This document shows, piece after piece, positions 31,160-36,780 of a DNA stretch of 43,531 bases. The notes under the pieces are model-generated. The model ran no database searches, was not told where the DNA came from, and saw nothing but the letters and a program-made list of their open reading frames with translations. Both the position numbers and the translations under genes were made by a program. This DNA is from a virus: the IMG/VR virus record IMGVR_UViG_3300032083_001077, positions 1 through 43,531 of that record, one strand, 5' to 3'. Numbering within the stretch: the stretch's first letter is position 1; each line of letters starts with the position of its first letter.

Positions 31160-31356
31160 TGGATATCGGCGACCTATGTGTCCATTGTAGACAAGACACC
31201 TCGTTTGGAAGTGGTAGGTTTGTTAACAGATACCCAGTCTTTGGATTGGAAAATCTAGATACAGGACAAGAAGAAAATGGCTATTGCTGTGCTGAATGTG
31301 AAGAAAAGTTTTATGCAGATAACCCGATAGAGGAGACCGAAGATGAAAACATTTAA
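31159..31356 (+). CDS. Zinc-ribbon protein (CVHC ... CCAEC)
   Basis: A 65-residue protein. C7/C10 (CVHC) and the later CCAEC form a probable zinc ribbon around TSFGSGRFVNRYP, a block typical of small phage proteins (.C..C...T.FGSG.FVNR). I chose the ATG at 31159, which follows a GAGGAGAG ribosome site and overlaps the previous stop by one base; the longer frame is out of place. Its C-terminus (ETEDENI) is made by the first copy of the repeated junction. Likely nucleic acid or protein binding. Confidence 0.8.
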   Translation: MDIGDLCVHCRQDTSFGSGRFVNRYPVFGLENLDTGQEENGYCCAECEEKFYADNPIEETEDENI

Positions 31357-31549
31357 AGTAATTACGAAGTGGACAGGCTATTCAGAAATAACTGTTCAAG
31401 CTGAAACCGAAGAACAGGCTTTTGATTTAGTTGAGGAGAAAAACTACGATCCTAACAAAGAAGTCTTAACAGGCAGCGGACTTGATTATGGTTATGAAGA
31501 TGAAGAAATTGTTGAAGTCAATGAAATTCAGGAGAACGAAAATGAGTAA
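31343..31549 (+). CDS. Small alpha/beta protein, cassette 1 of the junction array
   Basis: A 68-residue protein with a strand (TFKVITKWTGYSEITVQAE), a helix (TEEQAFDLVEEKNY) and an acidic end. It starts within the junction GGAGACCGAAGATGA and ends in ENENE coded by the next junction. The fold pattern is like that of the DpnD/PcfM-like or similar small domains, but too short to decide. Function unknown. Confidence 0.75.
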   Translation: MKTFKVITKWTGYSEITVQAETEEQAFDLVEEKNYDPNKEVLTGSGLDYGYEDEEIVEVNEIQENENE

Positions 31550-31742
31550 TAGACTAGTGGGATTTTTACAAGATGACTTAAAAGAAATAGATAATTCTTT
31601 TGAAAATATTAAAAATCTTATAGAAAATAAAATTTACTATGAAAATAGAGGTGATGTAGAAAATCATATTGAAAGAATAGATCAATTTATTTCTTATTGG
31701 CAACAACATTCAAAAAGTTTAAAGGAGACCGAAGATGAATAA
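31542..31742 (+). CDS. Small helical protein, cassette 2
   Basis: A 66-residue protein, helical and charged (LQDDLKEIDNSFENIKNLIE, HIERIDQFISYWQQHSKSL). I chose the ATG in the junction GGAGAACGAAAATGA (31531-31545). It overlaps the previous stop by 8 bases and ends in KETEDE from the following junction. Function unknown. Confidence 0.75.
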   Translation: MSNRLVGFLQDDLKEIDNSFENIKNLIENKIYYENRGDVENHIERIDQFISYWQQHSKSLKETEDE

Positions 31743-31899
31743 AGCAGAAATGATTGAGAATATAGAAACGATAATTAAAGCCAATAAAGATAATGATAAC
31801 TGCTCTGTATTTTGGTTAGCAGATATGATTCAAGAAGTAGTTACAAATTGCGATTGTGGAACTAATCCAGATTTAAAGGAGAGCGAAGATGAAAGTTAA
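31735..31899 (+). CDS. 54-residue protein, cassette 3
   Basis: A short frame below usual cut-offs: ATG at 31735 in the junction GGAGACCGAAGATGA, stop at 31897-31899. The product (MNKAEMIENIETIIKANKD...) is helical, with C39-x-C41 near the end and a KESEDES tail from the next junction. Its perfect fit between two junctions is strong evidence that it is a gene. Function unknown. Confidence 0.75.
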   Translation: MNKAEMIENIETIIKANKDNDNCSVFWLADMIQEVVTNCDCGTNPDLKESEDES

Positions 31900-32113
31900 A
31901 GAAGTAAAAATAAATTGGCAAGAGGAAGGACTAGATACCTATTATAAAAGAATGGGCTATCCAAAAAAAGTATGGAAAGACAACGAGGGTATGCCCTTTG
32001 GTATTGCTCTGTTTAATGCTGACGATACTTATTTAGAAGAAGAACTAGATATTGAATGGTTCTCTACTGAAGAAGAACGAGATCAAATGTTTTCGGAGAA
32101 CGAAGATGAGTAA
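31889..32113 (+). CDS. Small acidic protein, cassette 4
   Basis: A 74-residue protein with a basic N-terminal strand (KVKEVKINWQEEGLDTYYKR) and the block KVWKDNEGMPFGIALFNADD. A helix and the junction-coded SENEDE tail end it. It starts in GGAGAGCGAAGATGA (31878-31892) and overlaps the previous gene by 11 bases. Function unknown. Confidence 0.75.
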   Translation: MKVKEVKINWQEEGLDTYYKRMGYPKKVWKDNEGMPFGIALFNADDTYLEEELDIEWFSTEEERDQMFSENEDE

Positions 32114-32339
32114 TTATTCATATCAAGAAATTGTAGAGGACGGCATATCTGTTTGTGCGTCTTGCGGTAATGCAAATATTAATTTCAATAAACCCCGACC
32201 AAATAAAAACTTAGATATGTCATATTGTTTTGACTGTAGTTATGCCGAGGGAACTATGACTTGTATGCCAGATGACGAATATTTTTATCCAGACGCTCAA
32301 ATAACTTACAAAAAATTACAGGATACCGAAGATGAGTAA
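32106..32339 (+). CDS. Small zinc-ribbon protein, cassette 5
   Basis: A 77-residue protein with two CxxC pairs (CASCGNAN and CFDCSYAEG), so probably a zinc ribbon. I chose the ATG inside GGAGAACGAAGATGA (32095-32109) rather than a longer upstream frame. It ends in QDTEDE from the following, slightly changed junction (GGATACCG). It may bind nucleic acid or protein. Confidence 0.77.
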   Translation: MSNYSYQEIVEDGISVCASCGNANINFNKPRPNKNLDMSYCFDCSYAEGTMTCMPDDEYFYPDAQITYKKLQDTEDE

Positions 32340-32514
32340 ACCAGATTACAACAATATTGCAGTATGGGATTTACTTTTTTATAGATGTGATGATGACGGC
32401 AACGAACTCAAAGATGAGAATGGAAAAGTAATTACCTATAGAGCAGAAACAAATTGCGAGTATCTAGCAGAAGGATTAGATATTGACGACCTAGAGGAGA
32501 ACGAAGATGAATGA
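32332..32514 (+). CDS. Small acidic protein, cassette 6
   Basis: A 60-residue, very acidic protein (YRCDDDGNELKDENGKVITY, LAEGLDIDDLEENEDE). The segment WDLLFYRCDDDGNELKDENG suggests a beta hairpin. It starts in the junction at 32321-32335 and overlaps the previous stop by 8 bases. Function unknown. Confidence 0.73.
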   Translation: MSKPDYNNIAVWDLLFYRCDDDGNELKDENGKVITYRAETNCEYLAEGLDIDDLEENEDE

Positions 32515-32617
32515 TTTATTTGATAAGTTTTTAAACAGTTTAAATCTGGAAGATGAGTCCGATTACGAGCTAGCAGAACGTATGGAACAATTTAAAAAGG
32601 AGAACGAAGATGAGTAA
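32507..32617 (+). CDS. 36-residue protein, cassette 7
   Basis: A very short frame starting in the junction GGAGAACGAAGATGA (32496-32510) and ending with the next junction (KENEDE-stop). The product (MNDLFDKFLNSLNLED...) is one or two acidic helices. Too short for similarity judgement, but it keeps exactly the same start, overlap and tail as the other cassettes. Confidence 0.68.
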   Translation: MNDLFDKFLNSLNLEDESDYELAERMEQFKKENEDE

Positions 32618-32702
32618 TTTTTTAGAAGTAATTGTTGAGCTTACGACTATACTAATGATTGCGACAATTTTATATATAATGATAACCGAAGATGAGGACT
32701 AA
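32610..32702 (+). CDS. 30-residue single-TM peptide, cassette 8
   Basis: A tiny frame starting in GGAGAACGAAGATGA (32599-32613). The peptide is a single hydrophobic helix (FLEVIVELTTILMIATILYI) with an acidic tail (TEDED). Its end coincides with a ninth junction copy (32681-32695) with no gene behind it, and it overlaps the convergent small-terminase gene by 4 bases. Probably an inner-membrane peptide; function unknown. Confidence 0.65.
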   Translation: MSNFLEVIVELTTILMIATILYIMITEDED

Positions 32703-33355
32703 TCCTCGTCCTCGTCTTTTGCTTCCTCTGGTATAGGTCTGGCCTTCTTAGATTTCTTGACAATGGTTTCTTCAACAATTTCCCCGACTTCTATTTCCCC
32801 CGATCCCGACAAATCCTCAATTTCGATTCCCGACTTATGTTCTATAGCCTGCTTACCTAACAGATCTGCTAGCCTTCTTTCTACCTCGCCCCGACTCATT
32901 TGATCTACCTTCCCATGCAATACTTCCCGACGATCAACAATAAGGCCCCCGACTTTTAAAAGTAAATTCTGCGCGTTAATCGCCGCTGTAAAATTACCTG
33001 CACTCCAGGCATCATCTCTAAGCTTATACAAATCCTCAACTGCGCCCTCATGCGTAAGCTCAAATTTCTTTTTCGCTTCCGCCATCAATCTTTCATACTC
33101 TCGATACACATGCTGATATTTGCCGTTAGGCCCCATGTATCTGCTAACAACCTTTGGATTCTTAAAACCTGCCTTCTTTGCAGCTTCCGCAAAAGTCAGC
33201 GTAGGATCGTTGACTGCATTCCAAACTAACAAACGCTGACGCTTGGTTAGATTTTTTTCGTTATGATTCATATACTCAACTGGCATATCTTCTGCATCTG
33301 CAAGTGTAGGCTCAACCTTCACTTTCTGTCTGATCCTCGATTCGTCCTTGCTCAT
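32699..33355 (-). CDS. terS: Terminase small subunit (Terminase_2-like)
   Basis: A 218-residue DNA-recognition subunit of the packaging terminase. Residues about 35-72 (NLTKRQRLLVWNAVNDPTL, FAEAAKKAGFKNPKVVSRY) form the helix-turn-helix start typical of Terminase_2 small subunits. A central helical part (YREYERLMAEAKKKFELTHE, FTAAINAQNLLLKVGG) includes the family-like VGGLIVDRREVLHGKVDQMS. The C-terminus is acidic. AAGGTGAGAG precedes the ATG. It is unusual to find it about 10 kb from terL (21.4-22.9 kb) and in another operon. It could also be a different HTH regulator, but the domain order favours terS. Confidence 0.78.
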   Translation of the reverse strand: MSKDESRIRQKVKVEPTLADAEDMPVEYMNHNEKNLTKRQRLLVWNAVNDPTLTFAEAAKKAGFKNPKVVSRYMGPNGKYQHVYREYERLMAEAKKKFELTHEGAVEDLYKLRDDAWSAGNFTAAINAQNLLLKVGGLIVDRREVLHGKVDQMSRGEVERRLADLLGKQAIEHKSGIEIEDLSGSGEIEVGEIVEETIVKKSKKARPIPEEAKDEDED

Positions 33356-33482
33356 CTCTCACCTTATAGCTAATTAGCGTTCCGTTAAAATACCTAACTA
33401 ATTCTACTACATCTGGTCTTTCTAGCAAATCGATAACTTCTGGCGGTAAAACTTCCCGACATTTCTTAACTAATTTATACAT
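33312..33482 (-). CDS. Small protein upstream of terS
   Basis: A 56-residue protein (MYKLVKKCREVLPPEVIDLLERPDV...), helical then strand (LVRYFNGTLISYKVRD), with an acidic Gln/Glu end. I chose the ATG at 33482 because AGGAGA is 6 bases upstream; the longer frame to 33515 runs into the iteron region. It overlaps terS by 44 bases, so the two are co-translated. A terminase accessory role is possible; function unknown. Confidence 0.68.
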   Translation of the reverse strand: MYKLVKKCREVLPPEVIDLLERPDVVELVRYFNGTLISYKVRDEQGRIEDQTESEG

Positions 33483-33494
33483 ATCTTCTCCTAC

Positions 33495-33824
33495 TTTTGT
33501 CAGAGCTCTTGACAAAACTCTGACAAAACTATCAGATGCTCTGAAACTACTACTAATACAATAAATAATTATATATATATTATTATATATATACCTATAT
33601 ATATACTTTTGTCATACTTTTCCTTACCCCCCCTTATATTTTACAATTATGAGGGGAATATAAGGGTTATTTAAGGGGTGTCCTGACAATATGACAAAAC
33701 GCCTAAACCCTACTACTATCACCTTTACAGCTGTCAGAGACTTCTGACACTCTGACAAAACTAAGCCAAATCGCGCGTGATTCGACCCAAAAGGGGGTAC
33801 TTTTGTCAAAGTTTTCTGACAAAA
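33495..33824. repeat. Iteron-like region: eight TGACAAAA copies around an AT-rich core
   Basis: Exact TGACAAAA or its complement lies at 33495(-), 33510(+), 33521(+), 33607(-), 33692(+), 33753(+), 33801(-) and 33817(+). Plus copies continue with C(T/G), minus copies with GTA, so the units are longer than 8 bases. Both ends of the region are inverted pairs, 7 and 8 bp apart. An AT-only tract of nearly 50 bp (about 33555-33605) lies in the centre, interrupted by one CC. No gene is supported here. The layout fits a replication origin or a multi-site operator. Confidence 0.8.
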
Positions 33825-34100
33825 CTATTCGGGATCTTTTTCTTCTGTTAGGAACTCGGGGGTAAAGATAATTTCTTTTTCTAAACCAAACTCTGCGTTG
33901 AGGATGTCGTCAATTTTTCTAACGCCTTCTTCGACCGATTGCGCGTAATTGAGAGTTTCGGTTACGCCGTAAGTAAAGATAAGTAAGGCAACAAACTCTG
34001 CGTCAGCTCCTCTGGAAATAAAATCTTCAAAGAGTGTATCGAGTCTGCGTCGACCTTCTTCGATGGTTGGTGGGCCTTTCTTCATTTCTACTATCTTCAT
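33825..34100 (-). CDS. Hypothetical helical protein
   Basis: A 91-residue protein (MKIVEMKKGPPTIEEGRRRL...) that is mainly helical, with hydrophobic helices AEFVALLIFTYGVTETLNYA and VEEGVRKIDDILNAEFG. Its stop touches the iteron region. No family recognised; it may be a small regulator for the adjacent control region, but no DNA-binding motif is clear. Confidence 0.7.
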   Translation of the reverse strand: MKIVEMKKGPPTIEEGRRRLDTLFEDFISRGADAEFVALLIFTYGVTETLNYAQSVEEGVRKIDDILNAEFGLEKEIIFTPEFLTEEKDPE

Positions 34101-34117
34101 ACCTAAAGTTTATCTTA

Positions 34118-34339
34118 TTATTCTTCATATGGGTATAGCCAGATGGGAGTAGTGTCCCCAACGTAAGATCCAGAGACGTTGTAATCAAAATATTCTATGG
34201 CTTCTAGCTCGCTCATGTCGTGATCTTTAATAAGAATATCGATACATTTATTGGCGTCGTAAATTAATCTGTGGCCGCCTGTTGCTATATCGTCAGCCAT
34301 ACCAATAATGGCTTCGTCGAATCCGTCTGCTTTTAACAT
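34118..34339 (-). CDS. Conserved phage protein (DGFDEAIIG / NVSGSYVGDTTP family)
   Basis: A 73-residue protein with a layout common to many phages. It contains ADGFDEAIIGMADDI, LIYDANKCIDILIKDHDMS, EAIEYFDYNVSGSYVGDTTP and a final IW block. Despite being widespread the family has no established function, to my knowledge. GGAG sits 6 bases before the ATG. The leader carries the structured element at 34358-34427. Confidence 0.8.
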   Translation of the reverse strand: MLKADGFDEAIIGMADDIATGGHRLIYDANKCIDILIKDHDMSELEAIEYFDYNVSGSYVGDTTPIWLYPYEE

Positions 34340-34357
34340 ATTATCTCCAATAAAGGT

Positions 34358-34427
34358 GAGGTGTGTATCGTTGCAAGACTACACCTCAAAGTCCCTGGAG
34401 ACGAGGATGAATAAACCTCGTCGCAAC
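34358..34427 (-). promoter_or_regulatory. Possible structured leader RNA
   Basis: On the minus strand GACGAGG / CCTCGTC (7 bp, 9-base loop) is followed by GAGGTGT / ACACCTC (7 bp, 16-base loop). The second loop contains GCAAC, which can pair with GTTGC just 5' of the first hairpin, giving a possible pseudoknot. The element ends 19 bases before the ATG at 34339. There is no T-run, so it is not a terminator. It may be a regulatory leader, a protein-binding RNA or simply an operator. Confidence 0.42.
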
Positions 34428-34472
34428 TGCACTTCTATTGTTTATACAAGCCGAATGATTGCCTGTTCGCGA

Positions 34473-34661
34473 TTAGCCGTTGCCGTATTTCCAACGGCAC
34501 TCTTCTTTGTAATCATCCCAGGTCTGTCTAATCATTCCTGGTGAATACAGATAATTGATGTCATACATGCGATCGCAAAACTCTTGAAAGTTATCGCAAT
34601 CACCTACGACTATCTGAGCATCTGCTTGAATATCGATAAGTAAATCTCCTGTCTTACTCAT
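34473..34661 (-). CDS. Hypothetical small acidic protein
   Basis: A 62-residue acidic protein (MSKTGDLLIDIQADAQIVVG, NFQEFCDRMYDINYLYSPGM, WDDYKEECRWKYG). An ideal AGGAGG ribosome site stands 5 bases before the ATG. Three Cys but no paired motif. Its stop is 45 bases before the structured leader element. Function unknown. Confidence 0.72.
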   Translation of the reverse strand: MSKTGDLLIDIQADAQIVVGDCDNFQEFCDRMYDINYLYSPGMIRQTWDDYKEECRWKYGNG

Positions 34662-34669
34662 ATCTCCTC

Positions 34670-34924
34670 CTATATCTTTTTAGTGTAGTTACTACTACTA
34701 ATTATTTCTGCAAACGCCACGCCGATAACTTTGTGGAGTTTACCCTCTAGCAAGAAAGCCTGTCTTTCAAACTCTTCTTGTTCCTTTGCTGTCATCTGAC
34801 TCCAATCAACAATGACATCCTCTGGATTTTTAACAACTTGATTGACCCAAGCAATAACCACGTCAGACAATTCATGTTTGACTTTGGTTCTAACTGTAAC
34901 TTTTTTGCCTTGGTACTCAACCAT
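34670..34924 (-). CDS. Hypothetical protein
   Basis: An 84-residue protein with an N-terminal strand pair (VEYQGKKVTVRTKVKHEL) and a helical remainder (VVIAWVNQVVKNPEDVIVDW, KEQEEFERQAFLLEGKLHKV). No ribosome site is clear upstream, so it may depend on translation of the preceding gene, one base away. Function unknown. Confidence 0.68.
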   Translation of the reverse strand: MVEYQGKKVTVRTKVKHELSDVVIAWVNQVVKNPEDVIVDWSQMTAKEQEEFERQAFLLEGKLHKVIGVAFAEIISSSNYTKKI

Positions 34925-34925
34925 G

Positions 34926-35144
34926 TTAATGCGTTTTAACTTTTCTTTTCTCGACTTCAGCTAGATTGTTAACCATATCAACCAAACGATTTCTGTCGTT
35001 TTCTATCTGCTGCAAGTTTGCATCCGAGTTAGTTGTCTCCACCCCGCCTGATTGCAAATAAACTTTAATGATCTGGCATACCAGTTGTTGTAAGTAATCT
35101 CTGGTGTGGTCCATGTAATCTGACATTTTTTTATCTATCGTCAT
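34926..35144 (-). CDS. Hypothetical helical protein, first gene of minus operon
   Basis: A 72-residue helical protein (MTIDKKMSDYMDHTRDYLQQ, LQQIENDRNRLVDMVNNLAE) with coiled-coil character. GGAGAG lies 7 bases before the ATG at 35144. Promoter at 35173-35200 is divergent from the plus-strand operon. Function unknown. Confidence 0.72.
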   Translation of the reverse strand: MTIDKKMSDYMDHTRDYLQQLVCQIIKVYLQSGGVETTNSDANLQQIENDRNRLVDMVNNLAEVEKRKVKTH

Positions 35145-35172
35145 TTATGCTCTCCAAAATAAATATACCCTT

Positions 35173-35200
35173 AGTATATCAAAAGGTGTTTACAAAGCAA
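35173..35200 (-). promoter_or_regulatory. Putative extended -10 promoter, minus operon 35.1-32.7 kb
   Basis: On the minus strand TGATATACT (35181-35173) is a good extended -10 (TGnTATAAT, one mismatch). A weak -35 (TTGCTT, 35200-35195) lies 16 bases upstream. It overlaps the divergent plus-strand promoter, so the two may compete. Confidence 0.5.
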
Positions 35201-35215
35201 CTTAAATTTTATACT
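35189..35215 (+). promoter_or_regulatory. Putative promoter of plus operon 35.2-40.1 kb
   Basis: TTTACA (35189-35194), 15-base spacer, TATACT (35210-35215) followed by ATTA. It repeats exactly the spacing and the 10-base TATACTATTA found upstream of the 29.1-kb operon. The first gene starts 31 bases downstream with AGGAGA ahead of it. Confidence 0.55.
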
Positions 35216-35245
35216 ATTAGTGAAATAATTAATTAGGAGAAGATT

Positions 35246-35437
35246 ATGTCAATGACAGAAATAGATTTTATAAGGGAAGGTATGAAAGCTTTACAACCAG
35301 GATTGCCAGCTCCCAAGCATACTGCGGATGTAGAAGATGACATGCAATCAACCGAAAGGTTGAGCAAGTTTGTTGAGTACATTCGTCAACATCACCCAGC
35401 TTTATTTGAGCATGCTTATAAGGAGGCATCCAAATGA
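35246..35437 (+). CDS. Hypothetical small protein, first gene of operon
   Basis: A 63-residue protein (MSMTEIDFIREGMKALQPGL...) with a helical N-terminus, a Pro-rich turn and a second helix (ERLSKFVEYIRQHHPALFEH). AGGAGA precedes the ATG and the promoter is 30 bases upstream. It overlaps the next gene by 4 bases. No family recognised. Confidence 0.72.
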   Translation: MSMTEIDFIREGMKALQPGLPAPKHTADVEDDMQSTERLSKFVEYIRQHHPALFEHAYKEASK

Positions 35438-35601
35438 CTATTAAGATAGATAAAAGATCTGACGAGTCTGCCTATATAACAGTTGGAGACGTAACTGTTT
35501 ATGTTGAGCATTCACCCGCTGCTCCAGAGTTTATTCATATTTGGAAAAATGCAAACGAAGAAATAAAAAAACAAGCATACATTTTTAAAAGCGATGCTTG
35601 A
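35434..35601 (+). CDS. 55-residue beta-type protein
   Basis: A short frame starting at 35434 after a GGAGG ribosome site and overlapping the previous stop (ATGA). The product has two strand-like segments (SAYITVGDVTVYVEH and PEFIHIWKNA) and a helical, basic end (NEEIKKQAYIFKSDA). It overlaps the next, membrane-peptide gene by 8 bases. The tight junctions support translation. Function unknown. Confidence 0.7.
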   Translation: MTIKIDKRSDESAYITVGDVTVYVEHSPAAPEFIHIWKNANEEIKKQAYIFKSDA

Positions 35602-35689
35602 GTTTCTTCTTTGGATCTTAGGGGTGATAGCCACTTACCTTGTAGGTGGCTTGCTTTATTTTATTTGGTTGATGAATAAACATTTATGA
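35594..35689 (+). CDS. 31-residue single-TM peptide
   Basis: A tiny frame (35594-35689) coding for one hydrophobic helix, MLEFLLWILGVIATYLVGG followed by LLYFIWLMNKHL. It overlaps both neighbours (8 and 4 bases, the latter ATGA). It is probably an inner-membrane peptide expressed early, similar in type to the 30-residue peptide at 32.6 kb. Function unknown. Confidence 0.66.
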   Translation: MLEFLLWILGVIATYLVGGLLYFIWLMNKHL

Positions 35690-35952
35690 AAGAGCTAAAG
35701 AAAGAGCGAGAGGTTTTAGTAGGAGCTACATTTTATGTTGATGGTGTAGATCCAAACGCTGAAGGTTTACCAGATTTATTAAGAGATAAGTTTGAACAAG
35801 AGGTTGATAGGAACAAAATATTTTTTAGCATTTGTATTCCAGGCGATAACAATCAAATAGATTTAGAAAAACTAGCAGAAGAAAACAACGACTTAAGACA
35901 TCAAGTTAAATTTTGGCAAGAGCTATATTTAAAAGCTATTGACTCAAAGTGA
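35686..35952 (+). CDS. Hypothetical protein
   Basis: An 88-residue charged protein. VLVGATFYVDGVDPNAEGLP and FFSICIPGDNNQIDL suggest a small alpha/beta domain; a terminal helix (EKLAEENNDLRHQVKFWQEL) looks like a short coiled coil. The start overlaps the preceding gene by 4 bases, and the GTG of the HNH gene overlaps its stop. Function unknown. Confidence 0.7.
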   Translation: MKELKKEREVLVGATFYVDGVDPNAEGLPDLLRDKFEQEVDRNKIFFSICIPGDNNQIDLEKLAEENNDLRHQVKFWQELYLKAIDSK

Positions 35953-36425
35953 GAAAATGTCCTATATGCAAGGAAACAAAAGAATTGAACTCAGTTAATT
36001 TTCCCAATAGAAAACTAAAGAAAGCTCCGCCTTTTAGGTGGGAATGTCGATCTTGCTATAACGAAAACAAAAGAAACAAACCTTTGTACTGGGCGCATAA
36101 AATGTTATCTGGAGCGAGGCGCAGAACTTTAGATCGAGGTTGGCCTCCTTGCACTCTTAAGGCTCAAGATATTTGGGACGTATGGCCGCAAGATTTTAAA
36201 TGTCCTGTTTTGAGAATTGAACTTATACATGGATACAAAGATAGATACAACTCTCCAACTTTAGAACGAATAGATAACAACAAAGGTTATGTTGTAGGCA
36301 ACATTCTTGTTGTTTCTCATCGGGCCAACTGTATTAAAAGCGACGGCACTTGGCAGGAGATAATGGCAGTTGCAGAATTTTATAAACAACTAGAGGAAAA
36401 AGACGATGGCAAAAACTTGGATTAA
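35949..36425 (+). CDS. HNH-type endonuclease
   Basis: A 158-residue protein with a GTG start overlapping the previous stop (GTGA). An N-terminal zinc finger (C4/C7 in CPIC and C33/C36 in CRSC) leads to a core containing FKCPVLRIEL, SPTLERIDNNKGYVVGN and VVSHRANCIKSD. This is the RID..KGY..GN....S.RAN.IK pattern of a phage HNH/His-Me-finger nuclease family. Such enzymes may cut DNA at packaging or act as homing endonucleases. It lies within the early operon, not next to terL. A free-standing homing role is possible, but it is neatly coupled to both neighbours. Confidence 0.82.
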   Translation: MRKCPICKETKELNSVNFPNRKLKKAPPFRWECRSCYNENKRNKPLYWAHKMLSGARRRTLDRGWPPCTLKAQDIWDVWPQDFKCPVLRIELIHGYKDRYNSPTLERIDNNKGYVVGNILVVSHRANCIKSDGTWQEIMAVAEFYKQLEEKDDGKNLD

Positions 36426-36540
36426 AGAAAAAATACAAAGTATTAAAAAGAAAACATCTATTGGCGACTCAAGGCTTAGCCGAGGCGCTGGAACTAACAA
36501 ACGTAAGACGCGTAAAAAATATCGAGGTCAAGGCAAATGA
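36406..36540 (+). CDS. 44-residue basic protein (SIGDSRL ... YRGQGK)
   Basis: A short frame at 36406-36540 with GAGG upstream, overlapping the HNH gene by 20 bases. It is strongly basic and ends TNKRKTRKKYRGQGK after KKTSIGDSRLSRG. This pattern (SIG.S....KRK..KKYRGQGK) recurs in small proteins of marine and cyanobacterial phages, function unknown. It may bind nucleic acid. Confidence 0.72.
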   Translation: MAKTWIKEKIQSIKKKTSIGDSRLSRGAGTNKRKTRKKYRGQGK

Positions 36541-36617
36541 GAGGTGTAAATTATCCGTGCGGTTGGTTTGACGTTGAACAATTACCAGGGGGATCAAGAG
36601 AAAATGACTCAGTATAA
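36537..36617 (+). CDS. Possible 26-residue peptide
   Basis: A tiny frame (MRGVNYPCGWFDVEQLPGGS...) overlapping the previous stop by 4 bases (ATGA) and the next start by 14. The junctions and the lack of another gene for these bases favour translation, but the short length and weak ribosome site leave doubt. Function unknown. Confidence 0.42.
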   Translation: MRGVNYPCGWFDVEQLPGGSRENDSV

Positions 36618-36780
36618 AAAAAGTGTAGAGAAACAAAGAAAGAAACTTCAAGCCGAAGAAGATGATAAAAAAATAGTTTGGTATGAATATCAAAAAGGCG
36701 CTGGAGAACATTTTAGAAAAATTAAATATGCAAGCGGTAAAGAAACTAAAACTGATTTTGCAAATAAAGATGAAAAATAA
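36604..36780 (+). CDS. Hypothetical charged protein
   Basis: A 58-residue protein, mostly charged and helical (YKKSVEKQRKKLQAEEDDKK), then IVWYEYQKGAGEHFRKIKYA. I chose the ATG at 36604 over an upstream TTG. The N-terminal helix is amphipathic. It overlaps the next small gene by 11 bases. Function unknown. Confidence 0.62.
   Translation: MTQYKKSVEKQRKKLQAEEDDKKIVWYEYQKGAGEHFRKIKYASGKETKTDFANKDEK

Larger units (their letters stand above)
31332..32695 (+). repeat. Nine copies of a 15-base gene junction GGAGANCGAAGATGA
   Basis: Copies begin at 31332, 31531, 31724, 31878, 32095, 32321, 32496, 32599 and a last, degenerate one at 32681. Each contains the ribosome site (GGAG) and the ATG of the next gene, and at the same time encodes the acidic end of the previous protein (EDE, ENE). 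Between copies the genes are unrelated. The last copy opens no real gene. Confidence 0.88.

Noticed and set aside
33624-33809. 61-codon frame inside the iteron region
   Set aside because: It overlaps three to four repeat units and has no ribosome site or recognisable composition.
33495-33824. Short regular repeats considered as a CRISPR array
   Set aside because: Units are 8-11 bp, in both orientations and irregularly spaced; no 25-40 bp repeats, spacers or cas genes are present.
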